Positions 37,726-45,529 of a stretch of 64,000 bases of DNA are shown here, in pieces. The notes beneath the pieces are model-generated. The model made no database searches and had not been told where the DNA came from. It worked only from the letters and a program-made list of their open reading frames with translations. Source of the stretch: Streptomyces ruber (lineage in GTDB: Bacteria > Actinomycetota > Actinomycetes > Streptomycetales > Streptomycetaceae); the NCBI RefSeq assembly GCF_014648075.1, contig NZ_BMQK01000002.1, positions 248,001 through 312,000 on the forward strand, in the 5' to 3' direction. The position numbers were made by a program, and so were the translations under genes. Positions within the stretch are counted from its first letter, which is position 1. Every line of letters starts with the position of its first letter.

Positions 37726-38649
37726 ATGGATCTCCGCATCTTCACCGAGCCCCAGCAGGGCGCCACCTACGACACCCTCCTCACCGTCGCCAAGGCCACC
37801 GAGGACCTCGGCTTCGACGCCTTCTTCCGCTCGGACCACTACCTGCGCATGGGATCGGTGGACGGCCTGCCCGGCCCCACCGACGCGTGGATCACCCTCG
37901 CCGGTCTCGCCCGGGAGACCAGGCGCATCCGGCTCGGCACCCTGATGACCGCCGGTACCTTCCGGCTGCCCGGCGTCCTCGCCATCCAGGTCGCGCAGGT
38001 CGACCAGATGTCCGGCGGCCGGGTCGAGCTCGGTCTCGGCGCGGGCTGGTTCGAGGAGGAGCACAAGGCGTACGGCATCCCCTTCCCGAAGGAGAAGTTC
38101 GCGCGCCTGGAGGAGCAGCTCGCCATCGTGACCGGCCTGTGGGCGACGGAGGTCGGCCAGACCTTCAGCTACGACGGCGACCACTACCAGCTGACCGACT
38201 CGCCCGCGCTGCCCAAGCCCGCGCAGCCCAAGGTGCCCGTGCTCATCGGCGGCCACGGTGCCAAGCGCACCCCGGCGCTCGCCGCGCGCTACGCGGACGA
38301 GTTCAACATCCCGTTCGCCTCCCTCGAGGACAGCGAGCGGCAGTTCAAGCGGGTGCGCGCGGCGGCCGAGGAGGCCGGGCGCAAGGGCGACGACCTGGTG
38401 TACTCCAACGCGCTGGTGGCCTGTGTCGGCAAGGACGACGCCGAGGTGGCCCGCCGCGCCGCCGCGATCGGCCGTGAGGTCGACGAGCTGAAGGCCAACG
38501 GTCTGGCCGGTTCCCCGGCCGAGGTCGTCGACAAGATCGGCCGCTACCGGGAGATCGGTTCCCAGCGGATCTACTTCCAGATCCTCGACCTCGACGACCT
38601 GGACCACCTGGAGCTGATCTCCGCCGAGGTGCAGTCGCAGCTCCGGTAG
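37726..38649 (+). CDS. LLM-class F420-dependent oxidoreductase
   Basis: 307 residues from the ATG at 37726, chosen for the upstream AGGATGGAG and because the TIM-barrel fold starts here. Luciferase-like monooxygenase features include FRSDHYLRMGSVDGLPGPTDAW, RIRLGTLMTAGTFRLP and MSGGRVELGLGAGWFEEEH. These are typical of F420-dependent reductases and dehydrogenases common in actinobacteria, where a deazaflavin carries hydride to or from an unknown substrate. Cytoplasmic. Nothing nearby points to a substrate. Confidence 0.88.
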   Translation: MDLRIFTEPQQGATYDTLLTVAKATEDLGFDAFFRSDHYLRMGSVDGLPGPTDAWITLAGLARETRRIRLGTLMTAGTFRLPGVLAIQVAQVDQMSGGRVELGLGAGWFEEEHKAYGIPFPKEKFARLEEQLAIVTGLWATEVGQTFSYDGDHYQLTDSPALPKPAQPKVPVLIGGHGAKRTPALAARYADEFNIPFASLEDSERQFKRVRAAAEEAGRKGDDLVYSNALVACVGKDDAEVARRAAAIGREVDELKANGLAGSPAEVVDKIGRYREIGSQRIYFQILDLDDLDHLELISAEVQSQLR

Positions 38650-38758
38650 CGAGGTCCGATAGCGAGAAGCGGGCCGACCACCCGCGAACCCGGCCGCGCG
38701 AATAACCGAAGGCGCCGGTCGGGCGGCCTGTGGGATGGTTTCCGAAGTCGTCCTGCCG

Positions 38759-38785
38759 CGCCCCCAGGATCACCTCCTGGGGGCG
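38759..38785 (+). terminator. Terminator hairpin before hen1
   Basis: Perfect 11-bp stem CGCCCCCAGGA / TCCTGGGGGCG with a 5-nt loop, 110 bp after the oxidoreductase stop and 66 bp before hen1. Most simply a terminator, but its position in a possible hen1 leader also allows a regulatory role. Confidence 0.65.
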
Positions 38786-38850
38786 TCGTGCGTACGGCGG
38801 CACCCCTGGACACCACTACCCCAAGAGCCCCCTCTGGAGAGGTCCTCCGG

Positions 38851-40332
38851 ATGTTCCTGACGATCAGCACCACCGGCACCCCGGAACGCCCCGCGACCGA
38901 ACTCGGTCACCTGCTGCACAAGCATCCCGACCACGCGCAGGCGTTCTCCACCTCCTACGGCACGGCGCACGTCCTCTACCCCGAGGCGAGCGACGAGCGC
39001 TGCACGGCGGCGCTGCTGCTGGAGGTGGATGCCGTGGCGCTGGTCCGGCGGGGCAAGGGCAAGGGGCGCGGCGGCGCACCCGACGCCGCGCTCGCGCAGT
39101 ACGTCAACGACCGCCCGTACGCGGCCTCCTCGCTCCTCGCCGTGGCGCTGAGCAGAGTGTTCTCCACCGCGATGAAGGGCGTCTGCCGCGCCCGCCCCGA
39201 ACTGCCGGGCGAGCCGCGCCCGTTGCGCGTGGAGATACCCGCGCTGCCCGCGCGCGGCGGCCCCGGCCTGGTGCGCGGACTGTTCGAACCGCTCGGCTGG
39301 GCCGTGACCGTCGACGCGGTGCCGCTGGACACCGAGTTCCCCGAGTGGGGCGACTCCCGTTACGTACGGCTGGTGCTGGAGTCGGCGGAGCTGACCCTGG
39401 CCGAGGCGCTGCGGCACCTGTACGTCCTGCTGCCGGTCCTCGACGACGCCAAGCACTACTGGGTGTCGGACGACGAGGTGGACAAGCTGCTGCGGGCCGG
39501 TGAGGGCTGGCTGCCGGCCCACCCCGAGCAGAAGCTGATCACCAGCCGTTATCTGTCGCGCCGCTGGTCGCTGACGCGTCAGGCCATGGAACGGCTGGAG
39601 CTCGTCCGGCTCGCCGAGGCGGACGACAGCGAGGTCGAGGAGATCGACAACGCGGTGGCGGAGGAGAGCGGGACGGAGGCCGACGAGAAGCCGACGCCGC
39701 TCGCCGTGCAGCGCCGGGACGCGATCCTCGGGGCGCTGCGGGAGGCGGGCGCCGCGCGGGTGCTCGACCTCGGCTGCGGGCAGGGCCAACTGGTGCAGGC
39801 CCTGCTGAAGGACCCGCGCCACACCGAGATCGTCGGCGTCGACGTGTCGGTGCGCGCGCTGACCGTCGCCGCGCGCCGGCTGCGGATCGAGCGCATGGGG
39901 GAGCGGCAGTCCTCGCGGGTCAGCCTGTTCCAGGGCTCGCTCACGTACACCGACAGCCGGCTCAAGGGGTACGACGCCGCCGTGCTCAGCGAGGTGATCG
40001 AGCACCTCGACCAGCCGCGGCTGCCCGCCCTGGAGTACGCGGTGTTCGGCTCGGCCCGCCCCCGCACCGTGCTCGTCACCACCCCGAACGCCGAGTACAA
40101 CGTCCGCTGGGAGTCCCTCCCGGCCGGGCACGTCCGCCACGGCGACCACCGCTTCGAGTGGACCCGCGAGGAGTTCCGCGCCTGGGCGGAGGCGGTCGCG
40201 ACGCGGCACGGCTACGCGGTGGAGCTCCGGCCGGTCGGGCCCGACGACCCCGAGGTCGGACCGCCCACGCAGATGGCCGTGTTCACCCTGCGAAGCATCA
40301 CTGACACCGAGAAGGAGGCGACAGCGGCATGA
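38851..40332 (+). CDS. hen1: 3'-terminal RNA ribose 2'-O-methyltransferase Hen1
   Basis: 493 residues from the ATG at 38851 (GGAGAGG upstream). The N-terminal half is the bacterial Hen1 accessory domain (MFLTISTTG and GKGKGRGG segments). The C-terminal half is a SAM-dependent methyltransferase with [11 protein letters not shown] and the Hen1-specific metal-binding set in EVIEHL and RHGDHRFEW. With Pnkp it repairs RNAs cleaved by ribotoxins, adding a 2'-O-methyl group at the 3' end so the repaired site cannot be cut again. Its stop overlaps the pnkp start by 4 bases (ATGA), so the two form an operon. The partner gene is interrupted in this genome, so Hen1 may lack a full repair partner while the element is integrated. 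Confidence 0.93.
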   Translation: MFLTISTTGTPERPATELGHLLHKHPDHAQAFSTSYGTAHVLYPEASDERCTAALLLEVDAVALVRRGKGKGRGGAPDAALAQYVNDRPYAASSLLAVALSRVFSTAMKGVCRARPELPGEPRPLRVEIPALPARGGPGLVRGLFEPLGWAVTVDAVPLDTEFPEWGDSRYVRLVLESAELTLAEALRHLYVLLPVLDDAKHYWVSDDEVDKLLRAGEGWLPAHPEQKLITSRYLSRRWSLTRQAMERLELVRLAEADDSEVEEIDNAVAEESGTEADEKPTPLAVQRRDAILGALREAGAARVLDLGCGQGQLVQALLKDPRHTEIVGVDVSVRALTVAARRLRIERMGERQSSRVSLFQGSLTYTDSRLKGYDAAVLSEVIEHLDQPRLPALEYAVFGSARPRTVLVTTPNAEYNVRWESLPAGHVRHGDHRFEWTREEFRAWAEAVATRHGYAVELRPVGPDDPEVGPPTQMAVFTLRSITDTEKEATAA

Positions 40333-41141
40333 CGGAGACCGAGAACCGTACCGAGACGGTCCCGGGACGCGTCCTGCCCGTCACCGACCTCTCCCTCGTC
40401 GTGCTCGTCGGCGCCTCCGGCTCCGGCAAGTCCACCTTCGCCCGTCGGCACTTCAAGCCGACCGAGGTCATCTCCTCCGACTTCTGCCGCGGGCTCGTCG
40501 CCGACGACGAGAACGACCAGAGCGCGAGCGGCGACGCCTTCGACGTCCTGCACTACATAGCGGGCAAGCGGCTGGCGGCCGGCCGCCGGACCGTCGTCGA
40601 CGCGACGAGCGTGCAGCAGGGCGCCCGCAAGCAGCTCATCGACCTGGCCCGGCAGTACGACGTGCTGCCCATAGCCATCGTGCTCGACGTGCCCGAGGAG
40701 GTGTGCGCGGCCCGCAACGCCGGCCGCGCCGACCGGGCCGACATGCCGCGCCACGTCATCCGGCGGCACACCCGGGAGCTCCGCCGCTCGCTGCGGCACC
40801 TGGAGCGCGAGGGCTTCCGCAAGGTGCACGTGCTGCGCGGCGCCGAGGAGGTCGAGGCGGCCACCGTCGTCACCGAGAAGCGCTTCAACGACCTCACCCA
40901 CCTCACCGGACCCTTCGACATCATCGGCGACATCCACGGCTGCGCGTCCGAGCTGGAGACGCTGCTCGGCAAGCTCGGGTACGTGGACGGCACGCACCCC
41001 GAGGGCCGCACGGCCGTCTTCGTCGGCGACCTCGTCGACCGGGGCCCCGACACGCCGGGTGTGCTGCGTCGCGTCATGTCCATGGTCACAGCCGTTTCCA
41101 GGGGCGTCATTCCGTTCCGGATCATGGTCCCGACTGGCTGA
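40329..41141 (+). pseudogene. pnkp: 5' half of pnkp, interrupted by an integrated element
   Basis: The frame encodes 270 residues. Residues 1-253 are true Pnkp: the polynucleotide 5'-kinase domain with P-loop GASGSGKST (28-36), complete, then the beginning of the metallophosphoesterase domain with GDIHGC (200-205) and GDLVDRGP (233-240). After SMV the sequence changes to a 17-residue tail unrelated to Pnkp and belonging to the integrated element. The rest of the phosphatase (GNHE and beyond) and the whole ligase lie 13.8 kb away at 54,884. The fragment could still make a free kinase. Excision would rejoin both parts in frame into 865 residues, so this is an interrupted rather than a decayed gene. 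Confidence 0.93.
41082..41086 (+). other. attL core (ATGGT)
   Basis: Left junction: pnkp sequence up to ATGGT, then element sequence. The same five bases occur at attR (54879-54883). A short identity core is normal for large serine integrases. Confidence 0.85.
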
Positions 41142-41160
41142 TCAACGGCTCACATAGCAC

Positions 41161-41190
41161 GAGGCCACGGGTGGTGTCTCCCGTGGCCTC
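41161..41190 (+). terminator. Terminator after the swapped tail, native integrase terminator
   Basis: Perfect 11-bp stem GAGGCCACGGG / CCCGTGGCCTC with an 8-nt loop, 20 bp past the stop at 41141. In the excised circle this would lie directly behind the integrase gene. In the integrated form it ends the hen1-pnkp' transcript. Confidence 0.75.
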
Positions 41191-41222
41191 TCGTGTGTCC
41201 GCCGGGCCCGGTGCCCCGGGGC

Positions 41223-41247
41223 GGGGTCTCGTGCGCTCCGAGACCCC
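41223..41247 (-). terminator. Terminator for the small membrane gene at 41266
   Basis: Perfect 9-bp stem GGGGTCTCG / CGAGACCCC with a 7-nt loop, 18 bp beyond the stop in the minus direction. Confidence 0.7.
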
Positions 41248-41265
41248 ACGGAGGCCCGTCCCGGG

Positions 41266-41517
41266 CTATGTGGCGGCAGGCGGCTGCCCGTCCTGGTGCA
41301 CGGGGGCCGGGAGGGACTGCGATTCCTCGGGCTGGGCGGCCTCTCTCCGGGCACGCTTCAGCTCCTGCCACGCCTCCCAGGCACGTCGGATCGACGCGAA
41401 GAAGTCAGGCAGTTGATCGACGAATTCCTTGAGAGCATGCAGGGCGCCCTTCAGGCAGTACAGCAGGATTGCCAGTACGCCGAAGACGGCGAGGATGGTG
41501 ATCGTTGCCCCGTCCAA
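41266..41517 (-). CDS. Small membrane protein of the element (paralogue A)
   Basis: 83 residues from a TTG at 41517. A single N-terminal membrane helix (ITILAVFGVLAILLYCLKG) is followed by an amphipathic, Trp/Arg/Lys-containing helix and a Gln/Pro-rich tail. The opening DG-T-I pattern, one helix and AW helix are shared with the 62-residue protein at 42027-42215, so the two are probably paralogues. The start codon choice rests on that similarity and on an upstream GAGG. Function unknown; such proteins may interact with host membranes or with entry of related elements (speculation). Confidence 0.62.
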   Translation of the reverse strand: MDGATITILAVFGVLAILLYCLKGALHALKEFVDQLPDFFASIRRAWEAWQELKRARREAAQPEESQSLPAPVHQDGQPPAAT

Positions 41518-41561
41518 CGGACCTCGGTCCCTTTCAGATCGGGTGACCGAGCGGGAGGCTT

Positions 41562-41711
41562 ATGCGCAGGGCATTCGTCAGCTCGGCCACACATGAGTGG
41601 CTCGAACTGAGAAGCCCCGCGTCCGACGTATCGCCGGGATCTCAGTGGCAGGGCCTGGCCCTACCGTGGATCTCTAAACTGAAGATCGAATCAAGTGTTA
41701 GACGACACTGA
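41562..41711 (+). CDS. Possible small protein, 49 residues
   Basis: An open frame from an ATG at 41562 with a very good GGGAGG ribosome site 4 bp upstream, ending at a TGA at 41709-41711. The product is Ser/Trp-rich with no recognised family. It lies in a 509-bp stretch between two minus-strand membrane genes that otherwise contains nothing clear. The ribosome site is the only support, so this is tentative. Confidence 0.35.
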   Translation: MRRAFVSSATHEWLELRSPASDVSPGSQWQGLALPWISKLKIESSVRRH

Positions 41712-41987
41712 CAGCACAAACCACACACCGCTACGGCTGGCTGACATCGGATGAGCGCATAATTCCCCCCGATCGAGGTGGGAACCACCCACTCAGCAGC
41801 CCGCCCACTGACTGGTCCGTCACTGCCAGTGCGGACACACGCCAAGAACGGCAAGAGTGATCTTGCTTTTCACCCACAAGAGTTCGCAGCTCCAACGTGG
41901 GTGCCATTGCAAGTCAAGCTTACCGCGTTAACGCTCAACTGTGCGAGGATTTCGGGCATTTGGGCGCTGAGCTGCGGGAATGGCAAA

Positions 41988-42012
41988 GCCCCGCCTGGTC
42001 GGAAGGCGGGGC
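41988..42012 (-). terminator. Terminator for the small membrane gene at 42027
   Basis: Perfect 9-bp stem GCCCCGCCT / AGGCGGGGC with a 7-nt loop, 14 bp beyond the stop in the minus direction. Confidence 0.72.
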
Positions 42013-42026
42013 GAGGCCGTGGTGGC

Positions 42027-42215
42027 TCAAGCGGCGACGGGCGGCTCCTCGTCGTCGTCCACCGGGGGCTTCTTGAAGCGGTGCCACGCGTCGCGCGCAC
42101 GCCCGGCGGAATCGATCACGTCCGGGACCTGGTCGAGCAGCCCCTTCATGGCGAAGAGGAAGATCGAAGCCACGCCAGCGACGGCGAGAATGGCGATGAT
42201 GACGGTGCCGTCCAC
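42027..42215 (-). CDS. Small membrane protein of the element (paralogue B)
   Basis: 62 residues from a GTG at 42215 with AAGG upstream. One N-terminal membrane helix (IIAILAVAGVASIFLFAMKG), then GLLDQVPDVIDSAGRARDAWHRFKK and an acidic tail. It shares layout and key positions (opening DG-T, the ...KG helix end, D-P-D, AW) with the 83-residue protein 0.5 kb to the left. The gene has its own terminator and an 18-bp inverted repeat with arms TCCGAACC / GGTTCGGA about 55 bp upstream (42268-42287), which may be an operator. Function unknown. Confidence 0.65.
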   Translation of the reverse strand: MDGTVIIAILAVAGVASIFLFAMKGLLDQVPDVIDSAGRARDAWHRFKKPPVDDDEEPPVAA

Positions 42216-42534
42216 CGATCCTTACCTTCCCTGTCATGGGTCGGATCGGGTGCGCAGGCAGCCTCGATCCGAACCCTACGGTTCGGACCGAGACACCCGC
42301 GCTGACGTGTGCGCAAATGTTCTCGGGCGGGCTGTTATCGCTAGCCCAAGCGTTGTAGCAAGGCTGTTTCAACCATGCCTTCATCGCTGAGACACGTCAC
42401 TCGGCGCACCGAGGAATCAGCTCCAGCATGCGTTACACCAAGTGCCTTCACCTGCACTTGGCTGTGGCCAGCATAGCGCACGTGGACGCAACCTTGTTCG
42501 AGTAACTGAAGCTCAGTCCGGTCGGGTTGAGTGG

Positions 42535-42714
42535 TCAACGGTGCGCCGGTCGGCCCCGGCCGGGTCGGCAGCGGTGGCACTCGCAGAGCGGCCACCGGTC
42601 ATCGAGCAACGGCAGGTTCGGCAGCTTCTCGAACTCCCCCGACCACGCGCTGACCTCGCGCATCTCCTTGGTTCTGGCGTCGTACTTGTAGACCCTGATC
42701 GACAGTCCGGCCAT
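42535..42714 (-). CDS. Small basic protein with paired cysteines, 59 residues
   Basis: Read from the ATG at 42714 behind AAGGGGG at ideal spacing. The product begins MAGLSIRVYKYDARTKEMRE, has a Trp and hydrophobic/acidic middle and ends with LCECHRCRPGRGRPAHR, a CxCxxC-type arrangement that could bind a metal. It is divergent from the GntR regulator across a 117-bp gap full of ATATCG-type palindromes, so it is likely controlled by that regulator. Small proteins of this size next to GntR genes recur in Streptomyces integrative elements. No function known. Confidence 0.6.
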   Translation of the reverse strand: MAGLSIRVYKYDARTKEMREVSAWSGEFEKLPNLPLLDDRWPLCECHRCRPGRGRPAHR

Positions 42715-42744
42715 GGCAGCCCCCTTGTGGTCCTGACCAGCAGG

Positions 42745-42810
42745 TATCGCGATATCGCAGAGTACCGCGATATCGGGATATCACAGAAGTCTGCGATAGC
42801 GCAGGAGACC
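42745..42810. promoter_or_regulatory. Cluster of ATATCG palindromes, likely GntR operator
   Basis: TATCGCGATA (42745-42754) overlaps GCGATATCGC (42749-42758). A near-palindrome CCGCGATATCGGG follows at 42765-42777, then related GCGATAGCGC and CGCGAGATCG. They fill the gap between the divergent 59-residue gene and the GntR gene, and are best read as autoregulatory operators. Confidence 0.6.
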
Positions 42811-42831
42811 GCGAGATCGTACGGTCAAGGA

Positions 42832-43083
42832 GTGAGTGTTGATCTTGACCGTTCTCGTCCGGTCTGGCGGCAGGTGGCCGAGGTGATCGGTGCGCGGATC
42901 GCCGACGGGACCTATCCGCCGGGCAGCCGCGTGCCGGGCATCGTCGAGCTGAGCGCAGAGTTCGGCATCGCCGTCAGTACCGCCCAGAAGGCCCTGGCGC
43001 ACCTGCGCGACACCGGCCAGGTGCGCACCGAGCTGGGCCTCGGCACCTTCGTCCCCGACGCCGACCCAAAGCGAGCCGGCTAA
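42832..43083 (+). CDS. Short GntR-family transcriptional regulator
   Basis: 83 residues from a GTG at 42832 (AAGG a few bases upstream). It consists almost only of the winged-helix DNA-binding domain: ARIADGTYPPGSRVPGIVEL, then IAVSTAQKALAHLRDTGQV and the GLGTFV wing. There is no effector domain, as is common for KorSA-like regulators of Streptomyces integrative elements. The palindromic array directly upstream is its probable operator. It overlaps the end of the convergent membrane gene by 4 bp. Confidence 0.85.
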   Translation: MSVDLDRSRPVWRQVAEVIGARIADGTYPPGSRVPGIVELSAEFGIAVSTAQKALAHLRDTGQVRTELGLGTFVPDADPKRAG

Positions 43084-43655
43084 CCTCGACGCCCCCGTCG
43101 AGCGGTGAGGGTGGCCGCTTCGCGCAACGCAGCCGTGAAACGTTCGTCGGCGGCCTTCGACTCCTCGACGGCCCGGACGGCGGCGGGGGTCGCAGCTTCG
43201 ATATCCCACTGTCTCCCGTCGCGCTCCCGAGCCTCGCCGTCGTCTTCCGCCAGGGCGAGTTGCAGATATTGGATGGCGCTCAGTGCGTTCCTGACCGCGA
43301 TGTTCGATTCCCTGAACGCCTGCACCAGTTCCGGCGTTGTGTAGAGCACCAGTTTGGTGATGACCAGGCGGTTCGCCTCGTTATTGGGGTCAAGGACAAG
43401 CTCGTGGTAGTCCGCGCTGGAGACTGCCCGGCGTAAGAAGGCTGAGTCGCGGGTCCTGCTGAGGGCGTACATCCTCCGGTGCGCCTCCTCGATCGCGTCG
43501 GCTCGACGCTCCCAGATCTTGAAGGCGCCTTCACGGTCGCGCGTTGCGCGCTGTGTGAGATGTGCCGACATCAGGGTGGCCAGCGCGCCGATGACGGCGC
43601 CCAGCAGTCCGGCTCCGGTGCTGATCAGGGCGAGGGTAACCGGTGTGATCGTCAC
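43080..43655 (-). CDS. Membrane-anchored hypothetical protein
   Basis: 191 residues from a GTG at 43655. One N-terminal membrane helix (PVTLALISTGAGLLGAVIGAL) leads to a long cytoplasmic alpha-helical region rich in Arg, Glu and Ala, with no catalytic motif. No ribosome site precedes the GTG, and TACGCT lies about 9-14 bases upstream, so a leaderless transcript is possible. It is convergent with the GntR gene. A similar layout (one helix plus coiled region) is seen in many unknown actinobacterial proteins, so no function is assigned. Confidence 0.6.
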   Translation of the reverse strand: MTITPVTLALISTGAGLLGAVIGALATLMSAHLTQRATRDREGAFKIWERRADAIEEAHRRMYALSRTRDSAFLRRAVSSADYHELVLDPNNEANRLVITKLVLYTTPELVQAFRESNIAVRNALSAIQYLQLALAEDDGEARERDGRQWDIEAATPAAVRAVEESKAADERFTAALREAATLTARRGRRG

Positions 43656-43701
43656 ACATTGAGCGTAAGCACGGTTGCGGCCTTGTGGGGCCGAGACTGG
43701 C

Positions 43702-43737
43702 GAGGTCCCGGAGACCAAGGAGGCTCTCCGGGACCTC
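43702..43737 (-). terminator. Terminator after the 65-residue membrane gene
   Basis: Perfect 12-bp stem GAGGTCCCGGAG / CTCCGGGACCTC with a 12-nt loop, 7 bp beyond the stop in the minus direction. Confidence 0.78.
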
Positions 43738-43744
43738 CGCACGT

Positions 43745-43942
43745 TCAGAGCACGCCGAGCGACGTCATCACGACCAGGCACAGCGTCAGCGACCCGCCGA
43801 AGACGCCGCCCCCGTAGAGGAACGCGTGGCCCTTGGGGCTGGCGGGAGTGTGCTTGATCAGGCCAGCCACCATGCCGACGATGACGGAGACCAGGGCGCA
43901 GATGACGACGATCAGCACCTTGACACCGAGAGTGAGGTTCAA
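43745..43942 (-). CDS. Small two-helix membrane protein
   Basis: 65 residues from a TTG at 43942 with AAAGGTG upstream. Two membrane helices are visible (VLIVVICALVSVIVGMVAGL and the Gly/Leu/Val-rich C-terminus) joined by a short KHTPASPKGH loop. It is the third tiny membrane protein in the left arm of the element and has its own terminator. No family recognised. Confidence 0.62.
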   Translation of the reverse strand: MNLTLGVKVLIVVICALVSVIVGMVAGLIKHTPASPKGHAFLYGGGVFGGSLTLCLVVMTSLGVL

Positions 43943-44557
43943 CGGTCCGAAGCACCTTTCCGGTGGCGGACCGATGGCACGCAGCTCTCAGCCCGACCAC
44001 CACGTAACCAACGTGAGGTCATGCTGAGGCCGTGCCGACGTGTCTTGGCTCTCGGTGCCTTGCCAGGGCGGTGTGTGGCCTGACTGCTCCGTACGGCTAG
44101 CTACTGGGTTCCGTGAACCCCTGCACTTCCAAATTCCTCGCGACTAGGCCGGACGAACTTCGTCCACACAACTGCGGCGGCCCCCTTAATAGGTGGGAGT
44201 CGCCGGAGCGGGCTACCCGACTACGTCGGCGGCGGGCTCGCGAGGCGATTATGTGTCTGCTTCAACTGTAGCTGACAGAGCGGTCGTTGGTGTCGGAACC
44301 GCCTGAGGCCGGGACGGTGTCTCCGGGGGGCTCGTGCGGGCGGGTGCGGCCCGGGTGCCCGCCCCGGGCCGTCAGGCCCGGGACGACCCCACCGGAGGCC
44401 GGGACGATATATGCCGGGGTGGCCCGGCCGGAGCACCGGACGCCCGGTCGTCAGGTTGAGGCCCGGGGGATAGGCCGGCGGTTACCTGTCGTGACAGCCA
44501 TGACGACGAGTGACAGCCGCGGGACGGGTCGCCGACCCGGACCGGCCGCACGTACGC
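43943..44557. other. Non-coding stretch of the element
   Basis: 615 bp with no supported gene. It contains three GGCCGGGACG or GGCCCGGGACG copies between 44,305 and 44,410, the first copy of a 74-bp direct repeat, and ends at a strong terminator. It may hold promoters for the small membrane genes or an incompatibility/replication control region. Confidence 0.45.
44449..44522. repeat. First copy of a 74-bp imperfect direct repeat
   Basis: Begins CGTCAGGTTGAGGCCC and ends GTGACAGCCGCGG. The second copy is 44887-44959. Each copy contains two GTGACAGC elements about 20 bp apart, which look like binding sites. Confidence 0.75.
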
Positions 44558-44590
44558 CGAAGGGGCACCCCAAGACGGGGTGCCCCTTCG
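44558..44590. terminator. Strong bidirectional terminator
   Basis: Perfect 14-bp stem CGAAGGGGCACCCC / GGGGTGCCCCTTCG with a 5-nt loop. It lies 13 bp beyond the stop of a short minus-strand reading frame, supporting that frame as expressed. Confidence 0.8.
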
Positions 44591-44603
44591 AGCAAGAGAC
44601 CGT

Positions 44604-44693
44604 TCACTCAGCTGCGGCCACGTGTACCAAACCCACCACGACGCTTACGGCTGACATAACAAACTCAATAACCTTCATGCCAACCTCCACCAT
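44604..44693 (-). CDS. Candidate small membrane peptide
   Basis: 29 residues from the ATG at 44693, or 24 from the ATG at 44678, which has GGAGG at ideal distance. The peptide is one hydrophobic helix (EFVMSAVSVVVGLVHVAAA). The strong terminator follows 13 bp later. The same frame stays open upstream to 44828 and there also reads like a membrane helix plus a basic loop (AITLAAGLAIWHSYEF, then RSYRKSS), but without a standard start codon. A longer two-helix protein with an unusual start is therefore possible. Confidence 0.42.
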   Translation of the reverse strand: MVEVGMKVIEFVMSAVSVVVGLVHVAAAE

Positions 44694-44886
44694 GCGATTT
44701 GAAATTGTGCGAACAATGGCGCTGCTCTTGCGGTAACTGCGAATGACCCTGGAAAACTCGTAGGAGTGCCAAATAGCCAGACCAGCCGCAAGCGTGATGG
44801 CCGGAGTTGAACCGGCCGCAGCGACAGCTCAGTGAACGCTCTCTCTGTACTTCTTATTGTACCTCAGTTGACATTGTCTGGCTAGG

Positions 44887-44959
44887 CGTCAGGTTGAGGC
44901 CCAGGCGGCCCGCCGGCCTTACTTCTCGTGACAGCTATAACGACGTGTGACAGCCGCGG
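44887..44959. repeat. Second copy of the 74-bp imperfect direct repeat
   Basis: Matches 44449-44522 with several substitutions. Its CCGCCGGCCTTACTTC (44910-44925) also occurs inverted at 48827-48842. The region 44,694-45,182 between the small peptide and the XRE gene holds nothing else that I could identify. Confidence 0.7.
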
Positions 44960-45182
44960 AGAGGGCCTTCGATACCCCCCTGAGAGGGCACGCTGACCGG
45001 ATCAGGGGCCTTGTCGCAACCGCAAGTACGACAGTGCTTGTGGCGCTATGAAATCCCGTGTTCTGCTAGGGGTACGCCGGGGCCCAGCCTCCGGCCAGGG
45101 GCTCGCCTCATCTGTTGGCGACGCAACCCCGAGGATCCCGCCGTGTTCGGCACCCACGTGAGAAGCCAACGACGGGAATCCC

Positions 45183-45413
45183 ATGTCAACGCGCACTTTC
45201 GATCCTCAGGCTCTCCGCCGAATTCGGCTGGAGCGTGGCCTGTCGCAGATCAAGCTTTCCAAGGCCGTCGGCCTCTACTCGACTGCAATTGGCCTGATGG
45301 AGAACGGCCGCAACGGCCCCTCGGTGACCACGCTGGTCGCCATCGCCGACGCCCTCGGGGCTCGCATGGACGACTTCATGACCCGCGCCGACCGCGAAGA
45401 GGTGTCGGCGTGA
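45183..45413 (+). CDS. XRE-family helix-turn-helix regulator
   Basis: 76 residues, essentially one Cro/C1-type HTH: RRIRLERGLSQIKLSKAVGL, then STAIGLMENGRNGPSVTTLVAIADAL. It is the first gene of a unit with the 38-residue gene and the replication gene, each overlapping the next by one to four bases, so it probably controls replication of the element. The ATG follows a GGGA motif. Cytoplasmic DNA-binding protein. Confidence 0.85.
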   Translation: MSTRTFDPQALRRIRLERGLSQIKLSKAVGLYSTAIGLMENGRNGPSVTTLVAIADALGARMDDFMTRADREEVSA

Positions 45414-45529
45414 TGGAGATCGCCAAGGGCGCCCGACCGCTCACCGAGGCGGAGCGCCGACGCCTGCTCGCCCTGATCTTCGGCAACCGCAAGCTCAAGG
45501 ACCAGAACGGCGGTGGCCGAACGAAGTGA
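45413..45529 (+). CDS. Very small protein coupled to the replication gene, 38 residues
   Basis: The ATG at 45413 shares one base with the XRE stop (TGATG), and its stop overlaps the GTG of the replication gene (GTGA). The product is basic and helical (PLTEAERRRLLALIFGNRKL). The tight coupling on both sides supports a real gene or a leader peptide that couples translation of the replication protein. No family recognised. Confidence 0.6.
   Translation: MEIAKGARPLTEAERRRLLALIFGNRKLKDQNGGGRTK

Noticed and set aside
41642..41854. 70-codon minus-strand frame in the element
   Set aside because: No ribosome site, no family features, and the sequence lies in an AT-richer non-coding gap.
42341..42595. 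84-codon minus-strand frame overlapping the 59-residue gene
   Set aside because: Wrong frame; the ATG at 42714 with AAGGGGG defines the real small gene on the same strand.
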